A stretch of 64,000 nucleotides of DNA, taken from contig NZ_KE384037.1 of NCBI RefSeq assembly GCF_000423565.1, positions 124,001-188,000 of the forward strand. Reading direction: 5' to 3'. Both the position numbers and the translations under genes were made by a program. Positions within the stretch are counted from its first letter, which is position 1. Each line of letters opens with the position of its first letter. This stretch comes from Runella zeae DSM 19591. GTDB taxonomy: Bacteria > Bacteroidota > Bacteroidia > Cytophagales > Spirosomataceae. The notes beneath the pieces were generated by a model. The model was not told the origin of the DNA and made no database searches. It worked only from the letters and a program-made list of their open reading frames with translations. Shown in pieces: positions 43,761-53,317 of the stretch.

Positions 43761-44210
43761 CTATAAATATTTTTCGCGGGTTTGAAATAAAACCCAGCCT
43801 CCAATTACAAAAGTTAAAATTAGGCTAAAAATCCCGCCAGAAAAACTACCAAAAATACTTATGACTCCATTGACGAGCGAAAGGAGAAAAATATAATAAA
43901 GATAATCCCAGCCTTTTTTTTGTCGTTTCATAAGTGGCGATATGGCCATCGCTTCCAAGGCAACCATCGCGGCCAAAAACAACATGGATATCCAGTAAAT
44001 CCCCATGCCGCCGTAGGCCGCCGCGCCAATAGCGGATACGCCTATGCCTAGTCCAAAGGCTGCTAACAGGGCCAGCCCTCCAAATATTACGCCTAAAATA
44101 CATAGGTAGGGGGAAATTTTGACTAGAATTTCCTTGATGTTGTCAGGGAAAGCGGGAAATTTGGCAAAAATGTCTGAGATTTCTTTTTCTAAAGGAAGGA
44201 GTTGTGCCAT
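43761..44210 (-). CDS. Small integral membrane protein, unknown function
   Basis: 149 residues, ATG start. After a hydrophilic start (about 30 residues) four membrane segments are visible: YLCILGVIFGGLALLAAFGL, GGMGIYWISMLFLAAMVALE, YIFLLSLVNGVISIFGS and FSLILTFVIGGWVLF, with a basic KRQKKG loop between the second and third. Similar small proteins are common in the phylum, but I cannot name a family. It lies 97 bp after the symporter gene in the same direction, behind a terminator. Confidence 0.75.
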   Translation of the reverse strand: MAQLLPLEKEISDIFAKFPAFPDNIKEILVKISPYLCILGVIFGGLALLAAFGLGIGVSAIGAAAYGGMGIYWISMLFLAAMVALEAMAISPLMKRQKKGWDYLYYIFLLSLVNGVISIFGSFSGGIFSLILTFVIGGWVLFQTREKYL

Positions 44211-44241
44211 TGTGTTGAGAGATAAGGTTTAGTAATAAAAA

Positions 44242-44267
44242 AGGTCCGGTAAAACTTTACCGAACCT
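44242..44267. terminator. Terminator after the dicarboxylate symporter gene
   Basis: AGGTCCGGTAAA pairs with TTTACCGAACCT (one mismatch), with T-rich runs on each side. It lies 41 bp past the symporter stop on the minus strand and before the start of the small membrane protein gene. Confidence 0.8.
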
Positions 44268-44307
44268 AAACTTTTTTTATCAAACAAAAAAGCTTTTGAA
44301 CTAATTT

Positions 44308-45699
44308 TTAAGGAGTTACCACTTGATCAGAAGCGTGCATCTTTTCGTCGTCGAGTTCACCTTCCCACCGTCCAATCACGGCGGTGGCTAGGCAATTGCC
44401 GATTACATTTACCGAGGTACGCGCCATATCCATCAATTCGTCAATCCCCATGATAAGTAATACCGGCCATTCGGGGAGACCGAAGTTGGCCACCGCACCT
44501 AAGAGAATCACGAGCGTGGCGCGTGGAATACCCGCTACACCTTTGCTGGTGAGCATTAGCAACAAGACCATGGTGATTTGCTGGCCTATCGGAAACTCCG
44601 TACCAGACGCCTGAGCTACGAAAATCGTTGCCAAAGCCAAATAAAGCGTGGAGCCGTCGAGGTTAAAACTATATCCTGTAGGCATTACAAAGGATACAAT
44701 TTGACGAGGTACGCCAAATTTCTCCATTTGTTCCATAGCTTTGGGCAATGCCGACTCCGAACTAGTTGTGGCAAATGCAATAGAAACAGGTTCGGAAATT
44801 TGTTTGGCAAATTTGAAAACGGGGATACGTGCGACAAGTGCTACTGGAGTGAGTACAAACAACAAAAATGCTAACAATGCGCAGTACAAAGTGGCTAGTA
44901 GCATCGCTAGGTTTTTGAGAACATCAATACCCATATGCCCTACCGTCTCGGCAATAGCAGCACCCACCCCGATAGGGGCAAAAAGCATCACGATTTTTGT
45001 GAATTTAAACATTACCTCGGCCAATAGTTCCACTCCATGTACCATTTTGGTCTTTTTGGCAGCTGGTAGTAATGCCAAACTTACCCCAAAGATGATACTA
45101 AACACGACAATCTGTAATACTTGACCTTCGTAGATGGATTTAGCGATGTTTTCGGGGAAAGCGTGTAAAATAATATCTTGCCAATTTTGCTGTTGTACTT
45201 TGGGTAGGTCATCATGAAAGTCTTTAGGAGGAGCGATGCCTGCTCCGGGTTGGAACCAATTGGCAAAAAATAATCCTATAAAAAGGGCAATCGTGGTAAC
45301 TACCTCAAAATAAAGCAGTGACTTCCAACCCATGCGCCCCACTTGCTTCAAATCAGAGTGCCCTGCGATACCCGCTACCAATGTCGCAAAAAGTAGAGGT
45401 GCAATGATTGTTTTAATCATTTGCAGGAAAATCTTTCGCAAAAATTTAAGGTTTTGAGCTAGCTCTGGAAAATCGTAGCCAATTTCGGTACCTACTAGCA
45501 TCGCTACTAAGATAGAAGTAGTGAGATTTTGCTTGATAAAAGCGTGAATGACTAATCCTGTTAATGCCAGCCAACGAAGACTAATAAGAATACTATCACT
45601 AACCTGCAGGATTTCATACTTATCAAGCACTGTAGCAAGCGCTGCCAATGTAACTAGCACCCAGTTGACAATAAAAAGACGATGTTTAAGGTTGTTCAT
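44308..45699 (-). CDS. Dicarboxylate/amino acid:cation symporter (DAACS, GltP/DctA-like)
   Basis: 463 residues, ATG start, about eight membrane segments and two re-entrant loops. Family signatures are the serine-rich hairpin SIAFATTSSESALPKAM and the TM7 motif MPTGYSFNLDGSTLYLALA, followed by SKGVAGIPRATLVILLGAV and the last block MARTSVNVIGNCLATAVIG, all of which build the substrate and Na+ sites in GltPh-like transporters. It imports C4-dicarboxylates, glutamate or aspartate driven by Na+ or H+. It is a single gene ending at a terminator. Confidence 0.95.
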   Translation of the reverse strand: MNNLKHRLFIVNWVLVTLAALATVLDKYEILQVSDSILISLRWLALTGLVIHAFIKQNLTTSILVAMLVGTEIGYDFPELAQNLKFLRKIFLQMIKTIIAPLLFATLVAGIAGHSDLKQVGRMGWKSLLYFEVVTTIALFIGLFFANWFQPGAGIAPPKDFHDDLPKVQQQNWQDIILHAFPENIAKSIYEGQVLQIVVFSIIFGVSLALLPAAKKTKMVHGVELLAEVMFKFTKIVMLFAPIGVGAAIAETVGHMGIDVLKNLAMLLATLYCALLAFLLFVLTPVALVARIPVFKFAKQISEPVSIAFATTSSESALPKAMEQMEKFGVPRQIVSFVMPTGYSFNLDGSTLYLALATIFVAQASGTEFPIGQQITMVLLLMLTSKGVAGIPRATLVILLGAVANFGLPEWPVLLIMGIDELMDMARTSVNVIGNCLATAVIGRWEGELDDEKMHASDQVVTP

Positions 45700-46002
45700 A
45701 AAGAGTTAGTTGTGAAGAAATTAAGGTCAGGTTGAGAGAATATACTGAGTAAAGGCACTCTTCTCATCTTGTTTTTTGAATAATTTGGTATTTGAGAAGG
45801 AATGATTAAGATAAATTCGGGTTTAGAAATGGAAAAATTTGATTTTGCCACAAATTAGAAAAAAAATAAAGATAAGCGAAGAGTAACTCGAAAAAGTAGG
45901 AAGTGAAATAGCTGTTTGGCGGTTTATCCAATCAAAAAGGCTTCCCAGATGAGAAGCCTTTTTGATTGGGTAATTATAATATTTGTCTCACTAGGATTTA
46001 CC
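45700..46002. other. 303-bp spacer between symporter and dxs
   Basis: Holds the dxs terminator at 45928-45969. The rest (45700-45920) is AT-rich and must contain the symporter promoter; no clear match to the phylum's promoter pattern was found and no small gene is supported. Confidence 0.6.
45928..45969. terminator. Terminator downstream of dxs
   Basis: Perfect 17-bp stem CCAATCAAAAAGGCTTC/GAAGCCTTTTTGATTGG with an 8-nt loop, 34 bp past the dxs stop. The A/T tracts inside the arms let it work in both directions. Confidence 0.88.
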
Positions 46003-47934
46003 TCAAATCACTACTGCAAGAGCGATCATTTCGCGAGCGGCTCTTGCAATGCCTTGGGGGTCAAAACCACATTCGCGATGAAGTTCAAGTTGTTCTCCAT
46101 GCTCTACTACTCGATCAGGGATGCCTAGGCGTTTGAGTTTGGCATGATAGCCGTGGTCGGCCATAAACTCTAGTACGGCACTTCCCATACCTCCTTGCAA
46201 GCATCCGTCTTCTACGGTGATCACTTTATCAAATTTATTAAACACCTCATGTAAGAGGGCTTCGTCGAGTGGTTTGACAAATCTTAAATCATAATGAGCC
46301 GCTTGGATACCTTCTAGTTCTAGCATTTTACAGCTTTCAGTAGCGTAATTACCGATGTGCCCAATGGTTAAAATCGCAATATCTTCGCCATCTCTTACTT
46401 TGCGACCTTTTCCGATTTCTATTTTTTCGAAAGGCGTACGCCATTGTGGCATTACACCTTCTCCTCTTGGATAGCGTATCGTAAAAGCTTTTTTCTGGTT
46501 TTGTACTTCGTCAAGTTGCGCCGTATACATCAAATTGCGCAGCTCTTGCTCATTCATGGGAGAAGCTACTACCATGTTGGGTATACAGCGCATATAAGCG
46601 ATGTCGTAAGCACCGTGGTGAGTAGGGCCGTCTGCACCCGCAAACCCAGCTCTATCCAAACAAAAAATTACTGGTAACTCCTGAATACAAGCATCATGAA
46701 TGACTTGGTCATAAGCGCGTTGCATAAAAGTACTGTATATATTACAATACACCACTGAGCCTTGCGTAGCCATACCGGCTGAGAATGTAACTGCGTGCTG
46801 CTCGGCGATGCCCACATCAAAAGCCCGATGTGGCATAGCTTTCATCATGATATTGAGTGAAGAGCCAGAAGGCATTGCGGGGGTTACACCTACTATTTTT
46901 TGATTTTGTTCGGCAAGCTCTACCAAGGTATGCCCAAACACATCTTGGTACTTAGGTGGTTGAGGTTTATCAGGTATTTTCTTGAAAATTTCGCCCGTGA
47001 TTTTATCAAACTTTCCTGGCGAATGCCATTTAGTTTGATCTTTTTCGGCAGGCGCAAACCCTTTCCCTTTTACCGTAACACAGTGGAGAAGTTTAGGGCC
47101 GGGGATATCTTTTAGGTCGTTGAGCACATGTACAAGATGATCTACGTCATGCCCATCGATTGGTCCAAAATAGCGCAGATTGAGGGATTCAAAAAGGTTG
47201 CTTTGGCGCAGTAAGGTTGCCTTGAGGCCGTCTTCTACTCTTGATACAATCTCACGGGCATTTTTGCCAAATTGGCTCATCTTACCAAGCAAGTTCCAGA
47301 CTTCGTCTTTGACGCGGTTGTAGGTATGAGACGTCGTAATATCAGTAAGATATTCTTTGAGAGCCCCTACGTTGGGGTCTATACTCATGCAATTGTCATT
47401 GAGGATGATGAGCAAATTGGAGTTTTTGAGTGACCCTGCATGATTCATCGCTTCAAAAGCCATGCCGCCTGTCATGGCGCCATCTCCAATTACTGCAATA
47501 GAATGTTGATGTTTCTTCCCCTCCAATTGAGCTCCCACGGCCATCCCAAGCGCTGCCGAAATGGAAGTAGACGAATGCCCTACCCCAAAAGAATCATAGT
47601 TACTTTCTTTTCTTTTAGGAAAACCCGAAATACCACCATACAGGCGATTGGTATGAAAAACGTCTCTGCGCCCAGTAAGTATTTTATGGCCATAAGCTTG
47701 GTGTCCTACATCCCATACGAGCTGATCCTCGGGGGTATTGAAGACATAATGCAAGGCTACTGTCAGCTCGACTACGCCTAGACTTGAACCAAAATGGCCA
47801 CCATAGACCGACACCAAATCAATAATATATTGGCGAAGCTCTTGAGAGACCTGTGGCAATAACACTGAATCTAACTTTCGCAGGTCTTCAGGCGTACTGA
47901 TTTGCGATAGTAATTTACCGGGAGTGATGAGCAT
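46003..47934 (-). CDS. dxs: 1-deoxy-D-xylulose-5-phosphate synthase
   Basis: 643 residues from ATG 47934 (MLITPGKLLSQISTPEDLRK); a longer frame to 47997 adds non-family residues. It joins pyruvate and glyceraldehyde 3-phosphate to make DXP, the first step of the MEP isoprenoid route. Motifs: GGHFGSSLGVVELTVALHYV, WDVGHQAYGHKILTGRR, the thiamine-diphosphate region GDGAMTGGMAFEAMNHAGS to ILNDNCMSIDPNVG, and FDVGIAEQHAVTFSAGMA with the catalytic Glu. The transketolase C-domain ends with CGFDPQGIARAAREM. Single gene between the symporter and rhomboid genes; 113 bp separate it from the rhomboid upstream. Confidence 0.98.
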   Translation of the reverse strand: MLITPGKLLSQISTPEDLRKLDSVLLPQVSQELRQYIIDLVSVYGGHFGSSLGVVELTVALHYVFNTPEDQLVWDVGHQAYGHKILTGRRDVFHTNRLYGGISGFPKRKESNYDSFGVGHSSTSISAALGMAVGAQLEGKKHQHSIAVIGDGAMTGGMAFEAMNHAGSLKNSNLLIILNDNCMSIDPNVGALKEYLTDITTSHTYNRVKDEVWNLLGKMSQFGKNAREIVSRVEDGLKATLLRQSNLFESLNLRYFGPIDGHDVDHLVHVLNDLKDIPGPKLLHCVTVKGKGFAPAEKDQTKWHSPGKFDKITGEIFKKIPDKPQPPKYQDVFGHTLVELAEQNQKIVGVTPAMPSGSSLNIMMKAMPHRAFDVGIAEQHAVTFSAGMATQGSVVYCNIYSTFMQRAYDQVIHDACIQELPVIFCLDRAGFAGADGPTHHGAYDIAYMRCIPNMVVASPMNEQELRNLMYTAQLDEVQNQKKAFTIRYPRGEGVMPQWRTPFEKIEIGKGRKVRDGEDIAILTIGHIGNYATESCKMLELEGIQAAHYDLRFVKPLDEALLHEVFNKFDKVITVEDGCLQGGMGSAVLEFMADHGYHAKLKRLGIPDRVVEHGEQLELHRECGFDPQGIARAAREMIALAVVI

Positions 47935-48047
47935 CTTTGAATGGCTTGAAACAAAACGTAGTACTATAACTAGCTTGCTAACAAAAGTGTTTGGCAAAAG
48001 TACAAAAAAAGACGCTCAGTCTACATACAATTTAAGATAGGCATAAA

Positions 48048-48965
48048 TTACTGTTGACTGGCTTTGTATAACTTTTGTTTTTCTTCGCGCGTCAAGCTTT
48101 CATAGCCTGATTTCGAAATTTTATCTAAAATAGCGTCAATTTCATCTTGGTTAGGAATCACAATTGAGGCATTCTCGCTTGAAGTTGTGAATCGACGATT
48201 AGAAGACGTAGTCGTAGCGCGGGCACGCTGAGGGACTTGTAAGTTAGTTTTACGACTAAAAATTTTTTGAAAAAAGTCCCCAACGGCATAAATAGGAGTA
48301 CCCCAATCCCAGCCATTTTTGAGCGATTTTATAAATCCGAATCCCACTAGAGCACCGGCTAAATGAGCTAAGTTCCCTCCGGCATTGGGGCCTACAAGCT
48401 GCGCCATGGAGATGATTATACACAAAGCAGCGATATATTTTAGTCTAACGGCACCGATTAAAAATACAAAAAAAGTATGATCAGGCAGAAGAGTGGCTGC
48501 TCCTACAATAATCGCAAATACGGCCCCTGATGCTCCTATAAGCGTGGCACTAGACAAAACGGGCTGAAAATAAGGGAGGGAATTGTAGAGCGCTAAAAAA
48601 AGAATACCTCCCCCAAGACCTCCCAAAATAAACATACCCACCAAGCGACGGCTACCCAGATATTCTTCAATTATTTGCCCAAACCAATACAAGGATAGCA
48701 TATTGAAAAAAATATGAAAAGGTCCTTGATGGATAAAAAAGTTGGTGAATAATGTCCAAGGCCGATAAATAAAAGTCTGGAAATTGGCAGGTAGACTTAG
48801 CTGCTCCATTATCAGTCCGAAGTAGGATTGATGCTGACTAAACATAAAAACCACGTAAAGTATCATCACCACCACAAACACAAGAACGTTGAGCAATATG
48901 AGCTTAATGACCGCATTGTTGGTCTTCGAAAACTCTCCTCTTACATCGTCAAAAATGCTACCCAT
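48048..48965 (-). CDS. Rhomboid-family intramembrane serine protease (first copy)
   Basis: 305 residues. Six membrane segments, with the catalytic Ser in GASGAVFAIIVGAATLL and the catalytic His in NLAHLAGALVGFGF; the family HIFFNMLSLYWFGQIIEEYLG loop is present. A cytoplasmic tail of about 80 residues (SRKTNLQVPQRARATTTS; ESLTREEKQKLYKASQQ) is a common extra in Bacteroidota homologues. It cleaves single-span proteins inside the membrane. Same direction and 93 bp after a second rhomboid gene, forming a tandem upstream of which lies mutL. Confidence 0.94.
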   Translation of the reverse strand: MGSIFDDVRGEFSKTNNAVIKLILLNVLVFVVVMILYVVFMFSQHQSYFGLIMEQLSLPANFQTFIYRPWTLFTNFFIHQGPFHIFFNMLSLYWFGQIIEEYLGSRRLVGMFILGGLGGGILFLALYNSLPYFQPVLSSATLIGASGAVFAIIVGAATLLPDHTFFVFLIGAVRLKYIAALCIIISMAQLVGPNAGGNLAHLAGALVGFGFIKSLKNGWDWGTPIYAVGDFFQKIFSRKTNLQVPQRARATTTSSNRRFTTSSENASIVIPNQDEIDAILDKISKSGYESLTREEKQKLYKASQQ

Positions 48966-49058
48966 ACCTATTTTGCCGTTAGAGATTCTTAGTCAATATT
49001 TATTCAAACAACACCTATCTTTGAACGAAAGTTAGAAAATAATCTATAAATCCACAAA

Positions 49059-49838
49059 TCAGTACATGCGTCGGATGCCCCACATTTTCAATAAAATATA
49101 AGCAAAAATCATGCCTCCAAGGTGTGCAAAATGCGCTACTCCCGAATCTCTGATGTGTACCCCTGCATATAGCTCATATAATGCATAAACCGAAACAAAA
49201 TATTTGGCTTTGATAGGAACAGGAAAAAAAAGCAACATCATTTCCATATTGGGGAAAATTAGCCCAAAAGCCGCAATAATACCAAACACTGCCCCCGAAG
49301 CTCCAAGCATTGGTACACTCAGGCGTTGGGTATACATCTGTTTTACAAAAGCCAAGCTTTCATTGATATACGCTATATTTTGAGGTTTATCTTCAAAGTC
49401 ATTCAAAAAATTATAAGCATTCCTTTTAAACTCTGGTGCAAAGCGGGTTACAAAGTCCAAAAAAGCTTCGGGCGAAGGGTATTGGGTATACAGGTCTACT
49501 GCATGCTTAAGTTGAATGAGTTCATAATAGTTAATACCTGCGTACAACAAACCTGCACCAATACCTGTCACGAAATAAAAAGTTACGAATCTTTTAGAAC
49601 CTAAGACATGTTGTTCGAGCAAAGGAGCAAAAAAAATCAACCCAAGCATGTTGCTAAACAAGTGTCCAAATCCCCCGTGCAAAAACATATATGTCACAAA
49701 TTGGTAGGGTTGAAAATCCGGGCCTGTTACAGGATATAAAGCAAACCAATTGATTATTTGAGGGCTTAAGCTTTGCAGGATAAATATAACAACGTTCAGA
49801 ATTAATAAATTTCTTACGACGGGGGTGATGTTCAACAT
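49059..49838 (-). CDS. Rhomboid-family intramembrane serine protease (second copy)
   Basis: 259 residues. Catalytic Ser in MLGASGAVFGIIAAFGLIF, His in GVAHFAHLGGMIFAYIL, and the N-terminal HGGFGHLFSNMLGLIFFAPLLE block. An insertion of about 65 residues with helical, charged sequence (YELIQLKHAVDLYTQYPSPE) lies between the second and third membrane segments, which is unusual for a compact rhomboid. It starts 43 bp after mutL, suggesting an operon mutL - rhomboid - rhomboid. Confidence 0.94.
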   Translation of the reverse strand: MLNITPVVRNLLILNVVIFILQSLSPQIINWFALYPVTGPDFQPYQFVTYMFLHGGFGHLFSNMLGLIFFAPLLEQHVLGSKRFVTFYFVTGIGAGLLYAGINYYELIQLKHAVDLYTQYPSPEAFLDFVTRFAPEFKRNAYNFLNDFEDKPQNIAYINESLAFVKQMYTQRLSVPMLGASGAVFGIIAAFGLIFPNMEMMLLFFPVPIKAKYFVSVYALYELYAGVHIRDSGVAHFAHLGGMIFAYILLKMWGIRRMY

Positions 49839-49881
49839 ACTAAAGTCAAGTTTGAGGTTGAGGTAGTGACTAAAACGATTA

Positions 49882-51741
49882 CTATCCTCCTTTTATTAAA
49901 TTAGATATCTTGTCTAACGCCAAAACTGTAAAAATCGGTTCGCCACTAGGGGTATTATTTGGATTGGAAGATAAAAATAATTGATTAATTAATTTTTCGA
50001 GTTCTTCTGACGAAAGCATCACCAAATATCTATGAGCAAAACGTTTAGCTAATGTTCGAGCGGTAGTTTCGGCACGGTTTAGTTGCAAATCCGAATAATT
50101 GGAGCGCAATTGTTCTGTCAAATCTTCAAAAATTTGCTGAAGATCTTCGCTAGGAAGATCCGTTGGAATACTTCTCACCACCAGTGTACCGGGTCCCAAT
50201 GCGTCGAAATCGAAGCCAAGAGCGGCGATTTCGTCGCGTATTTCGAGCAAAAGCGGAATATCTGCTAAAGGTAGCTGTACCGTGGCTGGAAAAAGCAGTT
50301 GTTGTGAGACTGTATTTTGGGTAGTGAGCTGTTTGATGTACCTGTCATAGAGTACTCTTTCGTAAGCTGCGCGTTGGTCAATGACCATCATCCCCGACTT
50401 TACGGCTGATACTACATAGCGATTTTGAATTTGCACCGCTAAACGGCGATTTTTTAAAGGATCTTCATCCGCATTGACTTCATTGGCTCTGCTTCCAAGG
50501 GTAGAGGGAGATATCTCTTCTGTGGTGGTCTCTTCTAGGTCTAATTCGGGTTGAGAGGCTGTTGGAATAGGCTTCTGAAATCCCTCAAACAGTTTTTCCC
50601 AATTGGAGAGGTTATCACTTTCTCGTTTGGTGGGCGCAGAAGGTGAAGGCGAATAACTTGACGTATTTGTTTGAATAGGAGCGTTAGCGCGTGCCTGTGA
50701 AATGGGGCTCAAAAAATTGACATTGAGATCAAAATCAATCGACGGTGCAAGGTGATTGACACTTATTGCCTTTCGGATAGCGGCCATCAAAAGGGCATAG
50801 ACCGAGCGCTCATCGTCAAATTTTATTTCGGTTTTGGTGGGGTGAATATTAATATCAATATGGGACGGGTCAATGTCGAGCATCAAAACATAGAAGGGAT
50901 GATTGCCATCAGAAATCGTTCCTTCATAAGCCGATAGTAGGGCATGGTGAAGGTAGCTATGTTTGACAAAACGATTATTGACAAAGAAAAACTGTTCGCC
51001 GCGCGTTTTACGGGCAAAATCAGGTTTTCCGATGTATCCTTTTACGGTCACATAAGGAGTTTCTTCTTGGCAATAAACGAGTTGTTCGCGGTAGTTTTTG
51101 CCAAACATATCTACGATGCGTCGGCTCATTTTGCCCGCATACAAGTTGTACACTTCGGTTTCGTTGTGATACAAAGAAAAACTAACTTCCGAATGTGCCA
51201 ATGCCACCCTTTGAAATTCGTCAAGAATGTGACGCATTTCGACCGAATTAGTTTTTAGGAAGTTTCGTCTTGCGGGGACATTAAAAAAGAGATTTTTTAC
51301 CAAAATATTAGTGCCCGGCAAACACGCCACTGATTCTTGGGATTTTACTTCAGAGCCTTCAATACGGAGTAGTACGCCGATTTCGTCGTCAGGGCGGCGT
51401 GTTCGCATTTCGATTTGGGCTACGGCTGCGATAGACGCCAATGCTTCGCCACGGAAGCCCATGGTACGAATCCGAAATAAATCATCAGCGTAGCGGATTT
51501 TGGAGGTAGCATGACGTTCAAAACTCATACGAGCGTCGGTCTCAGACATGCCACAGCCGTCGTCAATGATTTGGATAAGCGTACGGCCCGCATCTTTGAT
51601 AATTACTTGTATATTCTTAGCTTGAGCATCGATGGCGTTTTCCAACAGCTCCTTTACAACAGAAGCAGGGCGTTGTACTACTTCCCCAGCTGCGATTTGG
51701 TTGGCGATAGCATCAGGTAGTAGGCGTATGACGTCTTGCAT
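49882..51741 (-). CDS. mutL: DNA mismatch repair protein MutL
   Basis: 619 residues, ATG start. N-terminal GHKL ATPase: IAAGEVVQRPASVVKELLEN, IDDGCGMSETDARMSFERHA and GFRGEALASIAAVA, followed by the transducer domain (NIHPTKTEIKFDDE). A variable linker spans about 340-440. The C-terminal dimer domain has MVIDQRAAYERVLYDRY, where the MutL endonuclease motif DQHA(x2)E(x4)E is changed, and TPSGEPI in place of CPxGRP. Nicking activity is therefore doubtful. MutL links MutS to the downstream repair machinery. It is first in a likely operon with two rhomboid genes. Confidence 0.98.
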   Translation of the reverse strand: MQDVIRLLPDAIANQIAAGEVVQRPASVVKELLENAIDAQAKNIQVIIKDAGRTLIQIIDDGCGMSETDARMSFERHATSKIRYADDLFRIRTMGFRGEALASIAAVAQIEMRTRRPDDEIGVLLRIEGSEVKSQESVACLPGTNILVKNLFFNVPARRNFLKTNSVEMRHILDEFQRVALAHSEVSFSLYHNETEVYNLYAGKMSRRIVDMFGKNYREQLVYCQEETPYVTVKGYIGKPDFARKTRGEQFFFVNNRFVKHSYLHHALLSAYEGTISDGNHPFYVLMLDIDPSHIDINIHPTKTEIKFDDERSVYALLMAAIRKAISVNHLAPSIDFDLNVNFLSPISQARANAPIQTNTSSYSPSPSAPTKRESDNLSNWEKLFEGFQKPIPTASQPELDLEETTTEEISPSTLGSRANEVNADEDPLKNRRLAVQIQNRYVVSAVKSGMMVIDQRAAYERVLYDRYIKQLTTQNTVSQQLLFPATVQLPLADIPLLLEIRDEIAALGFDFDALGPGTLVVRSIPTDLPSEDLQQIFEDLTEQLRSNYSDLQLNRAETTARTLAKRFAHRYLVMLSSEELEKLINQLFLSSNPNNTPSGEPIFTVLALDKISNLIKGG

Positions 51742-51953
51742 ATTTGGTCAGGTGGTTTGATAAGACAACAACAGAAAGGCGGTAAAACGTTTGCCAAGTA
51801 TGAATTTTAAATCTTCTTTTCTGAACATATAAAAATAATTCTTAGTTATATGATTAAATAAGTAAATATTTTGACTTTATTGGGAATATTGACAAATGCT
51901 GATTATGTTTGTTAATAAAAATAATTTACCTCATAAAATACTTTGGCACATTG

Positions 51954-51986
51954 TTTGAGGAAGGCTATATTAAGAGTGTAAATATC
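51954..51986 (+). promoter_or_regulatory. Weak promoter candidate ahead of a small membrane protein gene
   Basis: TTTG at 51954-51957 and TAAATATC at 51979-51986 are separated by 21 bases, close to the phylum's TTTG-N19/21-TAnnTTTG pattern, 40 bp before the ATG at 52027. The rest of the 51742-52026 gap is AT-rich with nothing else recognised. Confidence 0.28.
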
Positions 51987-52026
51987 TTTCTTTTAAATAG
52001 TTGTGGACATTTAATATGAATTAAGA

Positions 52027-52206
52027 ATGAAGAAGCCTAACCTGCATCTGGCTTTTCAGTGGCTCATTTTCCTACCCATAATCTTGCCACTGTGTATTGT
52101 ATTTGGAGCCCTTCAGGGGGTGGTTAATACAGTAGAGCAAATGGCCCACCAAATGTGGACCGACGTATCAACAGTTGAAAAAAATGTAGAACCGTCAGAA
52201 TTATGA
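52027..52206 (+). CDS. Small single-span membrane protein (59 aa)
   Basis: Starts with ATG (MKKPNLHLAFQWLIFLPIIL) and ends at TGA 52206. One hydrophobic segment (about residues 10-34, ending CIVFGALQGVV) follows a short basic N-terminus; the tail is acidic and Gln-rich. Clear positive-inside pattern and a promoter candidate 40 bp upstream support a real small gene. It overlaps by 6 bp the end of the convergent gene at 52201-52506. No family recognised. Confidence 0.5.
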   Translation: MKKPNLHLAFQWLIFLPIILPLCIVFGALQGVVNTVEQMAHQMWTDVSTVEKNVEPSEL

Positions 52207-52506
52207 GTGGTTGCGAGAGAACAAGTTTATCAGGCGCCTGAACATTTTCTGCTCGAAAGCCCAAAAAAAAGCAAATTGCCCGAAGAGCCACCCGTATACC
52301 AATAAGATAACTTGGTAAAGGGGTAGTATCACAAGGATATTAAATAACCAAATTGCCCATGTGCTTTCGATACGGAGCCATTGGGAAACCCATCTCTTGG
52401 TATACATAACTGTGAAGCCTGTACAGGCAAATACCAGTAGTATTACCAGTACTTGCCATCCATTTTTGACTCCCCACCTATTTTTTAGTTTCTCTATCCA
52501 AGACAT
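52201..52506 (-). CDS. DUF6787-like small membrane protein
   Basis: 101 residues, ATG start. WIEKLKNRWGVKNGWQVLVI and LVFACTGFTVMYTKRWVSQ match a small family of Bacteroidota membrane proteins (DUF6787). Two membrane segments (LVILLVFACTGFTVMY and LFNILVILPLYQVILLVYGW) are followed by an aromatic and basic tail (FFWAFEQKMFRRLINLF). Function unknown. It lies 61 bp upstream of the RluA-type gene's 3' end on the same strand. Confidence 0.7.
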   Translation of the reverse strand: MSWIEKLKNRWGVKNGWQVLVILLVFACTGFTVMYTKRWVSQWLRIESTWAIWLFNILVILPLYQVILLVYGWLFGQFAFFWAFEQKMFRRLINLFSRNHS

Positions 52507-52567
52507 CGACTAATAATCTGGTTGTTAGACAGCTTTTGCTTATAAAATAGCTAATATGAGTTGATTT

Positions 52568-53296
52568 TTACTCATGCAGAAAAGCCAAATGCTCTGGGCC
52601 GATTTCTTCGGGGTCAAGCTCCAAAAACTCCTCCCAAAAAGGTTCAGGAGGCAAAGCGGCGCGGCATAAAATAGATTCTTTTTTTACAGGGTGTACAAAA
52701 AACAATCGCCTAGCGTGGAGATTGATATTGCCGTCAGAATTAGGCTTGCCAAAACCATACTTTACATCTCCTCTGATAGGACAGCCCATCTGAGAGAGTT
52801 GCACTCTGATTTGATGAGGGCGGCCAGTAAGGGGTGTCACTTCCAACAAAAAATGGCGATTGATTTCTCCCAGTACCCGATAGGTAAGTTCGGCTTTTTG
52901 GGCATTGGGAGCGGGGTAGTCATAAGCAGTCACTACATTTCGGGACTCATCTTTTACAAGCCAACTCACCAGTTTATCTTGCTTTTTGGGGGGATGTTTG
53001 CGTACTACCGCCCAGTATGTTTTCTGAACATCTCTTTTACGAAAAATCTCATTCATGCGTTCGAGGGCTTTGGAGGTACGAGCAAACACCACCAATCCGC
53101 TTACGGGACGGTCGATGCGATGAACTGTTCCTAAAAAAACCTCCCCTGGTTTTTCGTATTTTTGTTTAATATAATCTTTTACTAAGTCGAGCAGACATAC
53201 ATCGCCAGTGGAATCTCCTTGCACAAGAAGCCCCGGTGCTTTATTGACAATGATAAGGTGGTTGTCTTCGTAAACAACGTGAAATGGCTTGGCCAT
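52568..53296 (-). CDS. RluA/RluD-family RNA pseudouridine synthase
   Basis: 242 residues, ATG start, with no S4 domain. The catalytic block is GTVHRIDRPVSGLVVFARTS, with the Asp in HRID and a Pro-Val-Ser form of the usual RLDxxTSG; ALERMNEIFRKRDVQKTYWA and LTGRPHQIRVQLSQMGCPI are the other two family blocks. It turns uridine into pseudouridine in rRNA or tRNA; which site is not predictable. The gene is next to panB but separate from it. Confidence 0.92.
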   Translation of the reverse strand: MAKPFHVVYEDNHLIIVNKAPGLLVQGDSTGDVCLLDLVKDYIKQKYEKPGEVFLGTVHRIDRPVSGLVVFARTSKALERMNEIFRKRDVQKTYWAVVRKHPPKKQDKLVSWLVKDESRNVVTAYDYPAPNAQKAELTYRVLGEINRHFLLEVTPLTGRPHQIRVQLSQMGCPIRGDVKYGFGKPNSDGNINLHARRLFFVHPVKKESILCRAALPPEPFWEEFLELDPEEIGPEHLAFLHE

Positions 53297-53317
53297 TGTT
53301 ATTAAAATTTAGTTCTA

